Of a DNA stretch of 64,000 nucleotides, positions 11,576 to 23,538 are shown one piece after another (the stretch's first letter is position 1; every line of letters begins with the position of its first letter). The position numbers and the translations under genes are program-made. The notes below the pieces were generated by a model. The model did no database searches. It was not told where the DNA came from and worked only from the letters and a program-made list of their open reading frames with translations. The stretch is from Salvator merianae. Taxonomy: Eukaryota; Chordata; Lepidosauria; Squamata; Teiidae. The stretch is from contig QVOM02000112.1 in assembly GCA_003586115.2 (NCBI GenBank), positions 107,658,701 to 107,722,700 on the forward strand, written 5' to 3'.

Positions 11576-12184
11576 TAATTTTGGTTAAATTGTCCCCATA
11601 GTTGTATAATATATAATTGTGTTTTAAAAAAAAATAAACCATGCTATTTTGTGGCATGAATGCTAGATCTATACTAGTACAAATATAATTTCAGTTAATT
11701 TGCTGTATTTACAATGTCTTGTAATTAAGAAATCTTTAGAATATATGAGGTTTCTTTTAAAACCTTCTGATGAATTTCTCAACTTTAAGAAATTAAAAAG
11801 CATTAAGAGACTGTTTTCCATCTCATAGCAGATGCTTGCAATCTGTAAAGGCATTGCACAAACTGTCTGGCAGTATAGCAGTTTAAAAACATGAGAATAT
11901 TAATTGTCAATATATGTTCTCCGTGAATTTTATATGACAGCAATACAGCTACACCCTTCAGTAACCTTTGGCTTGGCTGTTTCTTTCTATCTTACATCTA
12001 TGCATGAATGCCTCTATTTGTCAAAACAATTGTTACTGGGGGGAAAAACTTGATGCAGTTGTGCAGAAATATTTTTATTGCTTATTTTAAACATTCCTAT
12101 ACTGTTGCCTATTGAAACGAACATTTAAAAACAAAGGTAAAAATATTTTTAAATGGTATAAGTTAAAAGCATGTTAAAAATTGG

Positions 12185-12480
12185 ATGGGTTTGGAAGAAA
12201 ACAGCTATTCAAATAGGCAATGACTGGGTGAAGAGAGATGTCTGTAGTAAGTGCCTAAAAGCTATAATTGTAAGTACCCTGTGAATATTGGGAATGCTTT
12301 CTACAAGGTAGGTGGCTACCATGGAAAAGGCCCAACTGTGGACCATCATAAGATGGAAGTCCCTATATTGTGGGACCCACCACAGAACCTGTTCACATGA
12401 TTTTGGGGTCCTTACAGGCTTATGATGGGAAGGCAATGGTTGTGAAGGAACCATCCTTTCACTGGGACAAAGCTATTCCT
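12185..12480 (-). mobile_element. L2 LINE 3' fragment
   Basis: The reverse strand carries a diverged L2 C-terminal region, including PQYRDFHLMMVHSWAFSMV and TIIAFRHLLQT, the terminal block also seen in the + copy near 5900. Confidence 0.6.
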
Positions 12481-12939
12481 AAAACATCAAGACCTATTTT
12501 GTAGTATAATTAAAGCTGCTATTTTTAAAAGGAAATGATATTGACAAAAATTCTTACCCATTATTGTTATGCAAAGATTGTGCATGGAGAATATAGCTGA
12601 CTCAGACAAAAAATGTCAGAAGAAACTTCTTAGCATTGGAGTAGTTTTTCCATTATGTTCAGATTGGCAGAAGTTTGCTTTTTTGCTTTAGATCTGAGAT
12701 GGGTTTTTTTTTGTTTTGGTAAAAAAATTCCCCTTGGACTTTGGAGAAGACCATGAGCATTGCCTGTTTCCTCTCTTCAGAGCTGCATGATTGGATTTGA
12801 GAATGGGTTTTTCATATCAATACTAACAATGTAGCTGTGATAGTTGTAACATGATAACAAGACTTTGCTCAGAAACAAAATACGGTATTTTTTCCCTCTT
12901 CCTCTGAAGGAGCAAGCATAAAGCACGGAATGAAACCCT

Positions 12940-12953
12940 GTGCAGAAAGGGCC
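12940..12953. repeat. Orphan P180 terminus
   Basis: GTGCAGAAAGGGCCC matches the right end of the P180 family, but no left partner is visible nearby. It is a deletion remnant or chance match. Confidence 0.4.
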
Positions 12954-13395
12954 CAAGATATGGTTTCACAATCTCAAGATGATATTTAGCAGATATTTTA
13001 TGCTCATGGAAATAAAATAGTCACATCTTTTATAGCTTAAGGATTTTGATTATCTTTTAACTGTGTACGTTATTTTATGTCTATTTTTCTTCTCTCTTTT
13101 CGTTTTTCCTATCTAAATAACTATTTTTTTAAAAAGTTTTCTTTGTAGTAGTGTATGCTGATTTGCCTGTTCTTTCTTTCTCATTATTCTTTCGGGTTAC
13201 ACCTCAGGTGTGAACTTCCTATCCTTGTATGCGTTTTCAGAGGATGCATATATTCATATGCGATTTGTGACTTTCAGCAAATGTTTGCATAGGAAAACTA
13301 TCACTAATTTTAATAAACTGTTCTTTTGTCAGTGAAATAGCAAAAAATGGAAGATACATGTTAACCCTCTTATCTTCTGAATTTTGTTTTATTAG

Positions 13396-13503
13396 TGGAA
13401 TCATTGGGTGCAGCTGGGCCATGGCATTTGCCTCTGCAGGATTCCAGATAAAGCTTTATGACATCAAGCAAGAGCAGATAACAAAAGCCCTGGAGAATAT
13501 AGG
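13396..13503 (+). CDS. CRYL1: CRYL1 coding exon 2 (dinucleotide-binding core)
   Basis: This exon is 108 bases and encodes residues 14 (last base) to 50 (first two bases). It completes the nucleotide-binding loop G13-S-G15-I-I-G18, continues through the first helix, and ends the second beta strand with LYDI. Asp36 there is the acidic residue that in this family selects NAD over NADP. The acceptor is the tttattag at 13388-13395 and the donor is gtaagt at 13504. The split codon GG|C gives Gly50. A reverse-strand ORF over the same bases is a shadow. Confidence 0.95.
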
Positions 13504-13564
13504 GTAAGTTAGCCAAGTTCCTTCAGTTTGGGCCAGCCATAATTCTAATTTGTTTGTTATGAAT

Positions 13565-13760
13565 ACCACCCTATATCCCACCTTATACTCTGAGGCCTCA
13601 TGATAGGTTGCAACAAATGAAATTCATAAAAACAAAGCTAAAATCAGATTTTAAAAAGGTGCAAAATACAGAGGAGGAGGTAAGTGTTCAGTTCACCAAA
13701 GGCTTGGGTAAAGGGGTACATCTCTGTTAACCTGCTGGGTGTATAGAGGGATGTTTAAAG
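13565..13760 (-). mobile_element. L2 LINE 3' end fragment
   Basis: The L2 tail and terminal region is recognisable on the reverse strand (CCACCCTATATCCCACC block at 13566, then the FTKGLG-like block near 13700). Confidence 0.55.
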
Positions 13761-14078
13761 TGACCAAGTTTAATGAGACAAATAAATAAACAACAGTTAA
13801 CAGAATACCTCCAGATTGTTTAACAGCAACTTCAAAGTTGTAGCCAAAAATGTAAAATATTATTAATTAAATCACCAGATTCCATCCTTGATTTCACCAA
13901 ATTACCAGTGTGCCCTCAATAATCTTTTTAGACTAATTGCTAAAAGGGTGTGCATGTGTTATAAGAAACAAAACAACTGGAGCCCCTATATCTGTCTGAC
14001 ATAGGTTTCATAGAATCATAGAGTTGGAAGGGACCTCCATGGTCGTTGAGTCCAACCCCCTGCTCAATGCAGGATTCA

Positions 14079-14697
14079 CTAAAGCATCCCAGGCAGATAT
14101 CCGTCCAGCCTTTCCTTGAAGACCTCCAGCGAAGGAGAGCTCACCACCTCCTGTGGTAACCTGTTCCAATGACTGATTGCCCTTACGGTCAGAAAGTTTT
14201 TCCTAATATCTAGCCTGTATCTACTCCCTTGAAGTTTCATCCCATTGTTTCTAGTCCTTCCTTCTTGCGCAATTGAGAATAGGGCCAATCCTTCTGCACT
14301 GTGACAGCTCTTCAGATACTTGAAAACAGCTATCATGTCTCCTCTCAGTCTTCTCTTCTGCAGGCTAAACATTCCTAAGTCCTTTAACCGTTCCTCGCAG
14401 GACATGGTTTGCAGACCACTCACCATTTTGGCCGCCCTTCTCTGAACTTGTTCCAGCTTGTCAATGTCTTTTTTTAAATTGGGGTGCCCAGAACTGGACA
14501 CAATACTCCAGATGAGGTCTGATCAAGGAAGAGTAAAGAGGGATAATTACTTCTCGTGATCTAGACTCTATGCTCCTCTTGATACACCCCAAGATGGTGT
14601 TTGCCTTTTTTGCAGCTGCATCACACTGTTGACTCATAAGTATAGTATGAGACACCTTGTCAAATGCTTTGCTAAAGTCAAGATATACTATGTCCAC
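14079..14697 (-). pseudogene. CR1 ORF2, RT motif A fused to the C-terminal tail
   Basis: The 78-codon frame 14697-14461 starts with [19 protein letters not shown] (motif A) and then runs into the tail block [16 protein letters not shown] second frame, 14501-14079, continues with LEQVQRRAAKMVSG and LTVRAISHWNRLPQEVV. The segment holding motifs B and C is absent. Confidence 0.85.
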
Positions 14698-14760
14698 AAC
14701 CTTTCCTTGACTGATCCATCCAGTAATTTTGTCATAAAAGGAAATGAGATTAGTCTGGCA

Positions 14761-15771
14761 TCACTTGCTTGTTACAAATCCATGTTGGCTCTGGTTAATT
14801 ACTGCATTCCCATCCAAGTGCTCACATATATGCTGTTTAATGATTTGTTCAAGGATCTTGCCTGGTATTGAAGTCAGGCTCACAGGCCTGTAGTTACCTA
14901 GGGCAGCCTTCTTTCCTTTTTTAAAGATAGGGACAACATTCACACTTCTCCAATCTTCTGGGACTTCTCCTGTTTTCCATGAGTTCTCAAATATCACAGA
15001 GAGTGGTTCAGCAATTATATCCACTAATTCCCTCAGCACCTTAGGATGTAATTCATCTGGGCCTGGAGACTTGAATTCATTTAAGTTAGCTAAGTGTTCC
15101 TTCACCTTCTCCTTGTCCATACAGAACCTTGATTCTCTTATTCCCTCAACAGCACAGTGAAGGTCAACTGATGTTTCATTTCCTTTCTGAGAGAAAACAG
15201 ATGCAAAATAGGAGTTCAGAAGTTCTGCCTTCTCAATGTCGTTTTTGACCAAATCACTCTTCTCATCCTGTAAAGGTCCTATAGCTTCTTTGACTTTTCT
15301 TTTGCTTCTGACATACCCCCAAAACCCTTTTTTATTGTTTTTGGCCTCTCTTGCAATCCTCAATTCATTTTTAGCTTTAGCCTTTCTGACACTTATCCTG
15401 CAGTTCCTGCAGATCGCATTATATTCTTCTTTTGATAGGTTCCCTTCTTTCAATTTTTTAAACATTTCTTTTTTTCTTTTTAGCAAGTTATTAAGTTCAG
15501 GGTTCATCCACCCTGGTCTCTTTAGATGCTTCCCATTCTTTCTTCTTTTAGGAATTGTTAAAGATTGCGCCTCTAGAATCTCCTTTCTCAAAATTTCCCA
15601 TCCTTCCTGGACATTTCTGTCCTTTAAGACATCCAGCCAATGGATCCTTCCTACCCTTCTTCTGGGTCCAGCAAAATCTGCTCCTCTGAAATCTAACCTT
15701 GAAGTCTGAGTCCTCTCAGATCGTCCTCCTTTTGTTATCCAAAAACTCAATGATAGCATGGTCACTGCCAC
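14761..15771 (-). pseudogene. CR1 ORF2, middle segment: end of endonuclease to RT motifs 0-2
   Basis: A 336-codon open segment of the broken ORF2. The early part is the spacer between endonuclease and RT. RT motifs follow from about residue 235 (FKSPGPDELHPKVL, VPIFKKG, NYRPVSLTSIPGK, QHGF). It is joined by frameshift to the endonuclease segment at 15716-16273. Before the RT catalytic centre the frame is lost, and what follows at 14461-14697 already shows the deletion. It is not translatable as one protein. Confidence 0.85.
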
Positions 15772-16493
15772 CTAGGGTCCCAGTCACCCTTACTTCCTCA
15801 ACCATTTCCTCCTTGTTGGTAAGAATTAGGTCCAAGATAGCAGACCCCCTTGTTTTTTCCTCCATCTTTTGGAAAATGAAGTTATCTGCAAGAGAGGATA
15901 AGAATTTATTGGACCCGTGACTTTTGCCAGAGAGAGATTCCCAACAAATGTCTGGATAGTTAAAATCTCCCATAATCACTAGGTCGTGTTTCCCTGAGAG
16001 CTTGGCCATCTGATGTATAAAGAGTTCATCCATATCTTCTGTTTGTCCAGGGGGTCTATAATAAACTCCTACAACAGTATCCTTTGTGTTGCTCTCTCCT
16101 TGTATTTTCACCCAAATGGTTTCTACAGGGCTTCCATTATCTGAAAGATAAATCTCTGTGATGGCATATACTATCCTTACATACAATGCAACGCCTCCTC
16201 CCCTTTTATTAAGCCTGTTTTTTTTTAAATAAGTTGTAGCCTTCGAGCTCTGTGTTCCAATCATGTGTATCATCCCACCAAGTTTCAGTTATGCCTATGA
16301 CATCATATTTATTTTCCTGTGCTAGGATTTCCAGTTCTCCTTGTTTGTTTCCCATGCTCTGTGCATTGGTATAGAAAGATTTTAGTTTGCGACAAATGTC
16401 TCTTACAGCCTTGACTCCTCTAGTTTCCTTCCAAACTGTTTGTCTTTGTTCCTTCCTTTCATTTCTGGTAGCAAGATCCTCATCTGTATTCAT
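15716..16493 (-). pseudogene. CR1 ORF2, AP-endonuclease segment (frameshifted)
   Basis: Two overlapping frames (16493-16209 and 16273-15716) make up the endonuclease domain. The first gives FYTNAQSMGNKQGELEIL and VIGITETWW. The second gives [40 protein letters not shown] and GGSDHAI. All canonical catalytic positions are present. Only a shift at the T-run near 16217 separates them. Confidence 0.85.
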
Positions 16494-16540
16494 TAGCTGC
16501 TTATCTTTCTCTGGACTTTTACTTCCCCTCCCTTTTCGCC

Positions 16541-17482
16541 CTAGTTTAAAGCTCTCCTGATGAGTGCAGCCAGTCTCCTGCCAAATATGTGCTTTCCTGT
16601 CTTTGTAAGATGGAGCCCATCTCTTGCAAGGAGTCCATCATATAAGTAGTTTAGTCCATGGTCTAGGAATCCAAATCCTTGTTGGTAGCACCATCGACGT
16701 AGCCGGTTGTTTACCTGTAGAATCTTGCTCCAACTTCTTGCTCCACGGCCATTCACTGGGAGGATAGAAGAGAAGACAACTTGTGCTCCCAGTTCCTTCA
16801 CTTTCCTGCCTAGGTCTTCAAAGTCTCTGCAGATAGTTTCAAAGTTCCTTCCTGCAGTGTCATTTGTTCCTACACGTATTAGTAGGAACAGATAATAGTC
16901 TGTAGGACTGAAGAGTCTAGGCAGCCTCTCAGTTACATCTTTGATTCGTGCACTGGGAAGGCAACACACTTCTCGTGAGGTCATGTCAGGTCTGCACACA
17001 GCTGCCTCTGTTCCCCTCAATAAGGAATCCCCCACAACCACCACTCTCCTATTCTTCTGCACAGCATCTCTTCTTTTTTTAGGTTCAAGCAGTTTCGTAT
17101 TGCACACCAAATCTTTCTGAACTTCCTGATTATTCTCGTCCGTGAGAGCCTGGTACCGGTTTTCAAGCTGTATAGTTGCTGACTCTCTCCTTATCCTCCT
17201 GCTTCTTTGGGTCACATGCTTCCATTCCTCAGCTTCCACAGGTTCTCTGATGTCGTCTTCTCTATGATCATTTTGAAGTGCTGCTTCCATTCTATCCAGG
17301 AAGTTCTCCTTCTCCCTAATGAGCTTCAAAGTAGCCACTCTCTCCTCAAGTTCTTGCACTTTCTCTTCCAGCAGAGACACATGCTTGCATTTGCGGCGAG
17401 TGTAATTAGGGTTCCCCTCTGGTGGAAGTATCATCATATTACACTCCTTGCAGCTAACTACAAAGGCTTTCCCTTTCTCCAT
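16541..17482 (-). CDS. CR1 ORF1 protein with SGNH esterase-like domain (intact frame)
   Basis: This is 313 codons from ATG to stop without interruption. Residues 1-80 contain a Cys-containing segment (CKECNMMILPPEGN) and a heptad-like coiled-coil stretch (HVSLLEEKVQELEERVATL). A linker rich in charged residues follows. From about residue 145 an SGNH hydrolase fold is visible. GDSLLRG supplies the nucleophile Ser (block I), VGTND supplies the block III Asn, and DGLHLTKTG supplies the Asp and His of block V. ORF1 esterases are known from CR1 elements and are thought to aid RNP assembly or membrane association. The second copy at 35262-35748 differs at only about ten residues over the shared 160, so both are fairly young. 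Confidence 0.88.
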   Translation of the reverse strand: MEKGKAFVVSCKECNMMILPPEGNPNYTRRKCKHVSLLEEKVQELEERVATLKLIREKENFLDRMEAALQNDHREDDIREPVEAEEWKHVTQRSRRIRRESATIQLENRYQALTDENNQEVQKDLVCNTKLLEPKKRRDAVQKNRRVVVVGDSLLRGTEAAVCRPDMTSREVCCLPSARIKDVTERLPRLFSPTDYYLFLLIRVGTNDTAGRNFETICRDFEDLGRKVKELGAQVVFSSILPVNGRGARSWSKILQVNNRLRRWCYQQGFGFLDHGLNYLYDGLLARDGLHLTKTGKHIFGRRLAALIRRALN

Positions 17483-18764
17483 GTTATCTACAATTGGTTG
17501 GTGTCCTCTTGTGAGATGTTAAACAGTGCAGAGTACTTCCAATGTTCTTTAACTAAAATTTAATCTAGAAATTGAAACAACAACAACAACAAAAAACAGC
17601 TACCTTCTTCCCGGCTACCTGTTCACTCACAGTGACCTCCTGCCTCTTCCCAGAATGCACTGGGAATGTGAAGATTAGCCCTGGAGCTCAGATGCTTGCT
17701 TGCTGGTTTCCTCCCAGCTACCTTCCTCCCAGTGACCTCTTCACTCGCAGTGACTCCCTGCCTCCTCCCAGAATGCACTGGGAATATGCAGATTAGCCCT
17801 GGAGCTCAGATGTTTCATTCACAGCCTCCTAGCAGCTGAGTGGGCAGTGTCTTTGGCCATCTTTTGACCTCTGAGACTCATAGAACGGTAATAGGGATGG
17901 CCTTTTGGGAAGACTGATTTAAGAACTCCTGGCCATCATGTGAACAAGCATGATAGTATTGCCAGCCATACAGCTGCAGTCTCTCTGGAGGACTGAAACT
18001 CTGGCAGAATTCCACCAGCACTTCCATTCCTTGCAGCAATTCCAGCTATCTTTGAGGTAGAGTAGCAGTGTTCTATTGCTGCTGCATTCCCCACGGGCTT
18101 TGAGGAGTAGCCTTGGAGCCTTCACCCCATTTGTTGTAGCCCCCAATGAATTGCAGTTTGGAGCTATTAGAATATACTGAGGTCACAGTGACCGTAATAT
18201 GCTCTGTCCATAATCTAATGTCAGTGTGCTTAGTCTATTGCAATTCAGATAAAGAGACATCTGCATAGTTGTTTATGCCTATGCAGCAGAATAATGCCAG
18301 ATCCCTGATTGGTAGAATTTTGTATATAGTTAGAATCTGTATAGCTGCATTTTGTTCCTTCTGGTTATACTTGATCCTTAAGCTACAGTATAGAATGTTT
18401 TGCTTATTTTGATTATGAAACCAAGCAAGTTAATAAATCCTTCTCTGTAGAAGTGAGTATGCTGACTCTGAGCCTCTTTGTTTTGATATACTTCATGAAG
18501 TCGCCTGTAAGTGTTCCACGCCTACATTGTGCTATTTTGACAGGAGCCTGCACCCATGGGGATGCAGCTAAGTCTCTGTCCTTCTAGTGACTTCTGTAGG
18601 CAAAGGCTGTCCTTTTCAAGATGCCAAACGATCGTAATAATTGCACTTACACATTTCTCTGCATATACCTTTGTGTAGTGGGCATGTGGGTAGATAAGCT
18701 GCATTTGGGTTCAGATCAGAGTTTGGGAAGCCTTTTTGGGGGGTTGCATGGAGATGACATAATC

Positions 18765-18990
18765 AGCTACTTATTTATATTTGTATCCCACACTGTACCA
18801 CAAAGCCCCAGGGTGGGTTTCGACTATTAAAAATTAATGGGCTATAAACAGAGCTAAAACATCTTAAAATAAAAAATTAATTCCCAGAAGGGAAGGCTAG
18901 AATGCTCAATTTAACTAATGGCTTGGGTAGATCAACCCTTATGCTGCGCTGTAGTAAGTTGAAAGTATAGGATCTTGCAGCACAATTCAG
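18765..18990 (-). mobile_element. L2 LINE 3' end fragment
   Basis: The reverse-complemented L2 tail (a TATTTATATTTGTATCCCAC block at 18770) is followed by the terminal region up to about 18985. Confidence 0.6.
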
Positions 18991-19839
18991 TACTTCTTAA
19001 TCAGAAAGGTCCTTTAAAAAGTAGTGTTTCATTCTTATGTATATTCAGCATTACTCAGTAACTTAACTTAAGCAGCTTAATCATATCTGTATTTCCATAG
19101 ATAGAATAGTTACCTAATATACTAGTCTTATATCATTAATCTCTACATCTTACTGTAGTAACATAGTTATTATATGAGATAGAAGGGAATAGATGCTATC
19201 TGGATCTTGAGATAACCCGATGAATATATATCAAATGTCCTCAAAAATGTTCTTTTAGGTGTTTGCCCATTCATGCATGTCTTTTGATATGTAATTAATT
19301 CTAAGATTGCATATTCTGCCACTTTATGATATCAGCTATGTATTGATAGGGTGCGTTTCATGATCTTCTAATATTAACTATTAGGTAGGTCTTCATTATT
19401 TGCTAAAATAGTCGCATCACAAAAGGAATGAGCTTCATGGTAGAGCCTTGTATTTGATATACCCCAAACTCTTTTTTTGTTTGTTTGCGTACATGCCATT
19501 AGGGATTTGATCCTTGCTTTTTTCCATATGAAGAAATTTATTAGTTTTTGCATTTTGGTAATGTTTTATCCAGTATTTTGAAAAGAATTGTTTTAAATAA
19601 TAAATAAAACGTGAGATTATAAACATTTTCACAGAAGTTATTCTTCTTAACCAAAATATTTTGGTATCGTTGCATGAATCTGCACACTTTGTGAGTGTTC
19701 TTTTCATTCTAAATTGTACTTTAATTTACTCATGCACATTGCTGAATACACAGATGGTCTACTTTTGGCTTCAGAGACAGAAGTGGAGTTGACTTTTCTT
19801 TTTGTTCTTGCTATACTGTGCTACTTACCATGCTGATCA

Positions 19840-20105
19840 TGTACAGAGATAATGGAGATGGTGTCTGCTGGCACAAATCAATGTACTTCCTGTCAAAAAA
19901 TACTGTAGACACCTGTATGGCAGGCAAAATACCTGAGGAGGGATGTAAGAGCAAGTGATGACTAGATAGACAGATCTCTGCAGTTTTCTTAGCAGATGCA
20001 CAAGCAGTTTGCCAGTACCTGCTTCCAAGGAGATTTCAGGGATCGAACTGGCAACTCTCTGTTGTCTAGGCAGTTGCTCTCTCAGTGAGCTATGGTCACT
20101 TCCAT
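19840..20105 (-). mobile_element. tRNA-type SINE
   Basis: The reverse strand has a B-box-like region (complement of GGGATCGAACTGG at 20039) and an A-box-like region in CACTGAGAGAGCAACTGCC-type sequence at about 20070-20090. Related copies lie at 36665-37060 and 54885-55100. Confidence 0.6.
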
Positions 20106-20239
20106 AAGGATATTAGGATAGCCAAAATACATGTCAACTGTTGCATCTTTGTAGACTGACACCTAGCAAGTACATGTGCCATCAGGAATGTGTGAAAACA
20201 GACATTGTCTTGATTGATGTGATACAATGTATTTGGCTG

Positions 20240-20396
20240 AGGTAACGGCATCCCTTCCCGATGCAGGCACTGTCACCATTTTAACTAACTTATTTTATCT
20301 GTTTTTATACTGATTTTATTGTGACCTGCCCTGAGACCTTTGGGTACAGGGTGGGATAAAAATGGAGATCAATCAATCAATCAATCAATCAATCAT
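20240..20396 (+). mobile_element. L2 LINE 3' end with (AATC)n tail
   Basis: The conserved L2 terminal motif GTGACCTGCCCTGAGACCTT is followed by GGGTGGGATAAAAAT and seven AATC units at 20368-20395. Confidence 0.8.
20368..20395. repeat. (AATC)n microsatellite, the tail of the preceding L2
   Basis: About seven uninterrupted tetranucleotide units directly follow the L2 end. Such tails are the L2 3' priming repeat. Confidence 0.9.
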
Positions 20397-21120
20397 TACT
20401 GATGCAAAGGGAAAGCATGTCAACTTTTTTCTTTTTTAAAAAAAGCATATATGTGCAAGGAGTTGCAGATCTGAGCTTGATTGACAGCCAAATACTGAAA
20501 TTCTTTCAGTATGTTCAAAAATATTTGCATTGCATTTCACATAGGCCAAAACTGTGTGTTTGGGTGTGTGTATACTTATTTGGAAATGTGCTTAGAAAGG
20601 TTTGGTTATTTTTAAAAATTAATTTAGGGCACTGAACGGGTGGGATGCCTTCTGTAAGTTGTATTGGTAACATTACCTTAAGCTTTCTTTTATCAATTAC
20701 AAATGCCTGTATGTAGGCTGGGCCTTTTTTTCTGTAGATCAAGCAGGAAGATTGGCTAGTAAAATTAGCAGAAATGGATAAATTGAGGTGTTTGATTAGA
20801 GAAAAAACACCAGTAAATGCATGAAGTGGGAAACTTACCTGCTTGCTCCACTTAGCCTTGCTGCCATTATGGGTGTCAGAATTATCACCCTAGGCCCAGA
20901 CTCAAGAATAAGGCAGCTCCAGGTTCTCAAAACAACCTATAGTTGCAATTAAAACCATTCAACCCCCATTGCAAATTAGATTTATTTGCAGAATTTACAA
21001 ACTGTCAGCTGTTTGCAAAAAAAAAAATCGAACAAGAACAATTTAAATAGCTCAATACAACTAATATAACAAGTGGTTTTTTTCAAATTCAACACAAAAT
21101 GCCACTTTTCATGATTACTA

Positions 21121-21770
21121 CAGTCTCAGAAGTATTCAACTCCTTCATAACAAGCAGCGTTAGTACTTAGTAGAGCACCCCTTTGCTGTTATGACCTGTT
21201 GCAAACATGATGCATAGCCAGACACTAGTTTCTGGCAGTGTTCTGTAGGAATCTTAGCTTATTCCTCATCAGCAACGGCCTCCAGTTCCCTAATATTCTT
21301 GGCTTTGCATGCTGCAACTGTCTTCTTCAAATCACACCAAAGGTTTTCTATGGGGTTCAAGTCAGGTGACTGTGACACCCACTCTAGAATCTTCCAGGAC
21401 TACTTCTTCTGAACCCAAGTCTTGGTGGTCTTTGAGGTATACTTGGGATCATTGTCCTGTTGGAAGGTCCAATGATGCCCAATCTTCAGCTTCCTCATAG
21501 AAGGCATGACTTTTTTCCCCTTAAGATTTCCTGATGCATGAGTGAATCTAACATGCCCTCCAACACTGCAGGTTTCCGGTGCCAAAGGAAGCAAAGAAGC
21601 CCCAGAGCATCACTGAGCCCCCGCCATGTTTCAGTGGCTCATACCTAGCTTCAAAGTTAACACCCTCATTGCTAGCAGAAAACTGTGGTTTCTTGTGCAC
21701 ACTGCTGCTGGTATTGCTGTTTCTAACACAGACACTTGTAGCCATGCCATACAGAAACTGGAGCGCATAA
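21121..21770 (-). pseudogene. Tc1-like transposase remnant
   Basis: The reverse strand gives KHGGGSVMLWGFFASFGTG, then WTFQQDNDPKYTSKTTKTW. After a frame change comes a SPDLNPIENLW block (complement of 21340-21375). These are the middle Asp and final Glu regions of Tc1/mariner DD34E transposases. The left edge follows TA at 21119-21120 with CAGTCTCAGAAG, a Tc1-like terminus. The N-terminal DNA-binding part and the first catalytic Asp are missing, and the frame is broken at about 21400 and 21560. Confidence 0.82.
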
Positions 21771-23538
21771 TTATATACAAATTGATATGTATTCTATGAA
21801 ATATAACTATAAAGTTTCAAATACAGGGAATCTGACCAGAGTCCTGGACCCTGTAGAAACCAGATTTCCTCTGCTTATCTCTTGAATAAGTTAACCTGGC
21901 TGCTGAGAGTCAGCTCAGGAAATTATGCATTAATGGTTAACAAAAGATTGGGCAACTATTTGGCCATCAAAACTAATCCATTGTTCAAGCCTACATCTTG
22001 AGAACTTCTTATTAAGAATGCAAACAGCACCATTTAAGCTCATCAACTAGTGTAGTTGTCTGTCTCTCTACATGACAAAACACACATCTTTGCTCAGCTA
22101 AAAGGAAGTTTCCTCCTTTTTCTACTTGAGAAAAAGAATATAAAAAGTTCAGGTTTTTCTATTAGGAAGCTAGCTGAGGAAGCAGGAGAAGTAGAAACAT
22201 TATGGAGCAGAAGAAGAATGATGATCTATTTCAGCCCCATATTACCTGGCTGAGAGCTGATTTTACCTCCCTACTGAAATGGAGAGGGAACAGGTTTTTC
22301 TAAGGAGCTGCTTGATCCTAATGCTTGCTTGCAGTTTCCTTTATTTTCCTTTTTGAGCTGATTTCACTAAAAGAGGGATTCCATATCTCTCTCCATGCCC
22401 CTTGTCAAAAGAGCTGTTTTTGCTTCTAAAGGAGTAACGGGTGTGGAGCCTCGTCCACATCCCATTCTCTGATTTTTCAACCATTTTGCCTGCAAGAGAC
22501 CTATGCATCTTTTCCCTAAAATTTTCTTTTTTGGCATGATGAAGATTTACCCGGAGAAGACTACAGATGGGTGAGATTTATCCCTCTAGTGCTAGGAACC
22601 TCTCTAGTTTCCATTGCTAGCTTCTTCCAGACTCTCTCTCTTTCTCCCCGCCCCCCACCTTCTACCCCTTTTACACACACTAAATAGGTCCCCTTACTTA
22701 GTTTGGAGCCAAGCCTTTTTCTTTTTCTTTTCCAAATGCCAAACTACATATCCTACCTATGAAACTAGCTGATTCTAACAAATTACATTGAAATCCAAAG
22801 AAATAGCAATAAACAATCTTTTTGCTGGGTCCTAATAAAGATGCACCATTCTTTTCAAGGATTACCTCCTCTTTATTTGCATTTTCTATGTCAATTTACC
22901 GCTATTAAAACCATAACCGAGGAATCGATCCCTAAAAAGGTCTAAAGCCTGAGCAAAAGCTAATTTCCCCAAAACAACTAAAAACCCAGAGCATGGCCTT
23001 TAACATGTTGTGCCTTTTTTTCTGAGTCTTTGAAGGGATACTCTGCAGTACCTTGGAGGGTTATTCTGGCCATAGAATACCATAAAACAGCATTCCTGGA
23101 ATGACTCTTCAAGCACTAAAAATAGCAGTGGGGACTAAGTGAGGCCAGGAAGATTTTTGGGATGAAACAGATTTGTATTAGGACCAGCATTCCAGGTCTG
23201 CCCTCCTCACCCAAATCCAGGTGGGTTGGGGGTGTCTGGCATTACTTCTCTTTATCTGGTAAAGCTATAACATGGGTCCTTTTGCTGCTGGTAACAGTGT
23301 CATGTTTCTATGTACAAATCAGAACAGAAAAACATATTTTTACTTGAGAAAATGAGCAAAAATGAAAAGGAATTTAGGTAACTATGCACCAAATATTTTT
23401 GCTAACTTTGAAGCAAGCTATGACTGCATTTGTGCTCGATGCCATTTGTAGTAAGTTATGCAAACATACCCATGACAGAACTTCTGCAGAAGATAAATAA
23501 AAATGTTTTTGTCATCCCTTATGGGTGGTTGGTTAGTA

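Larger units (their letters stand above)
7859..13395 (+). other. CRYL1: CRYL1 intron 1
   Basis: It begins gtaaat and ends ttattag. It contains L2 fragments at 9845-10505 and 12185-12480, Harbinger-like MITEs at 10810-11032 and 11223-11575, and a stray P180 terminus near 12940-12953. The stretches 7859-9840, 11580-12180 and 12500-13390 are AT-rich with no recognised feature. Confidence 0.85.
14008..17545 (-). mobile_element. CR1 LINE, nearly full-length, RT core deleted
   Basis: Read on the minus strand, this has ORF1 (17482-16541) and ORF2 (from 16493, in several frames). It ends in a classic CR1 3' end with the ATTCTATG-type motif near 14010. ORF2 has an AP-endonuclease domain (NAQS, ITETWW, GDFN, LDLILTN and SDHAI motifs) and RT motifs up to [13 protein letters not shown]. 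At about 14626-14640 the frame jumps directly to the post-RT segment [13 protein letters not shown], removing the catalytic YxDD block. Frameshifts fall near 16215-16270 (a T-run) and 15716-15771. The element is dead in cis. Its insertion is antisense to CRYL1. Confidence 0.93.

Noticed and set aside
15236..15709. A 157-codon + strand frame rich in Phe, Leu and Ser, resembling a membrane protein
   Set aside because: It is the antisense shadow of CR1 ORF2.
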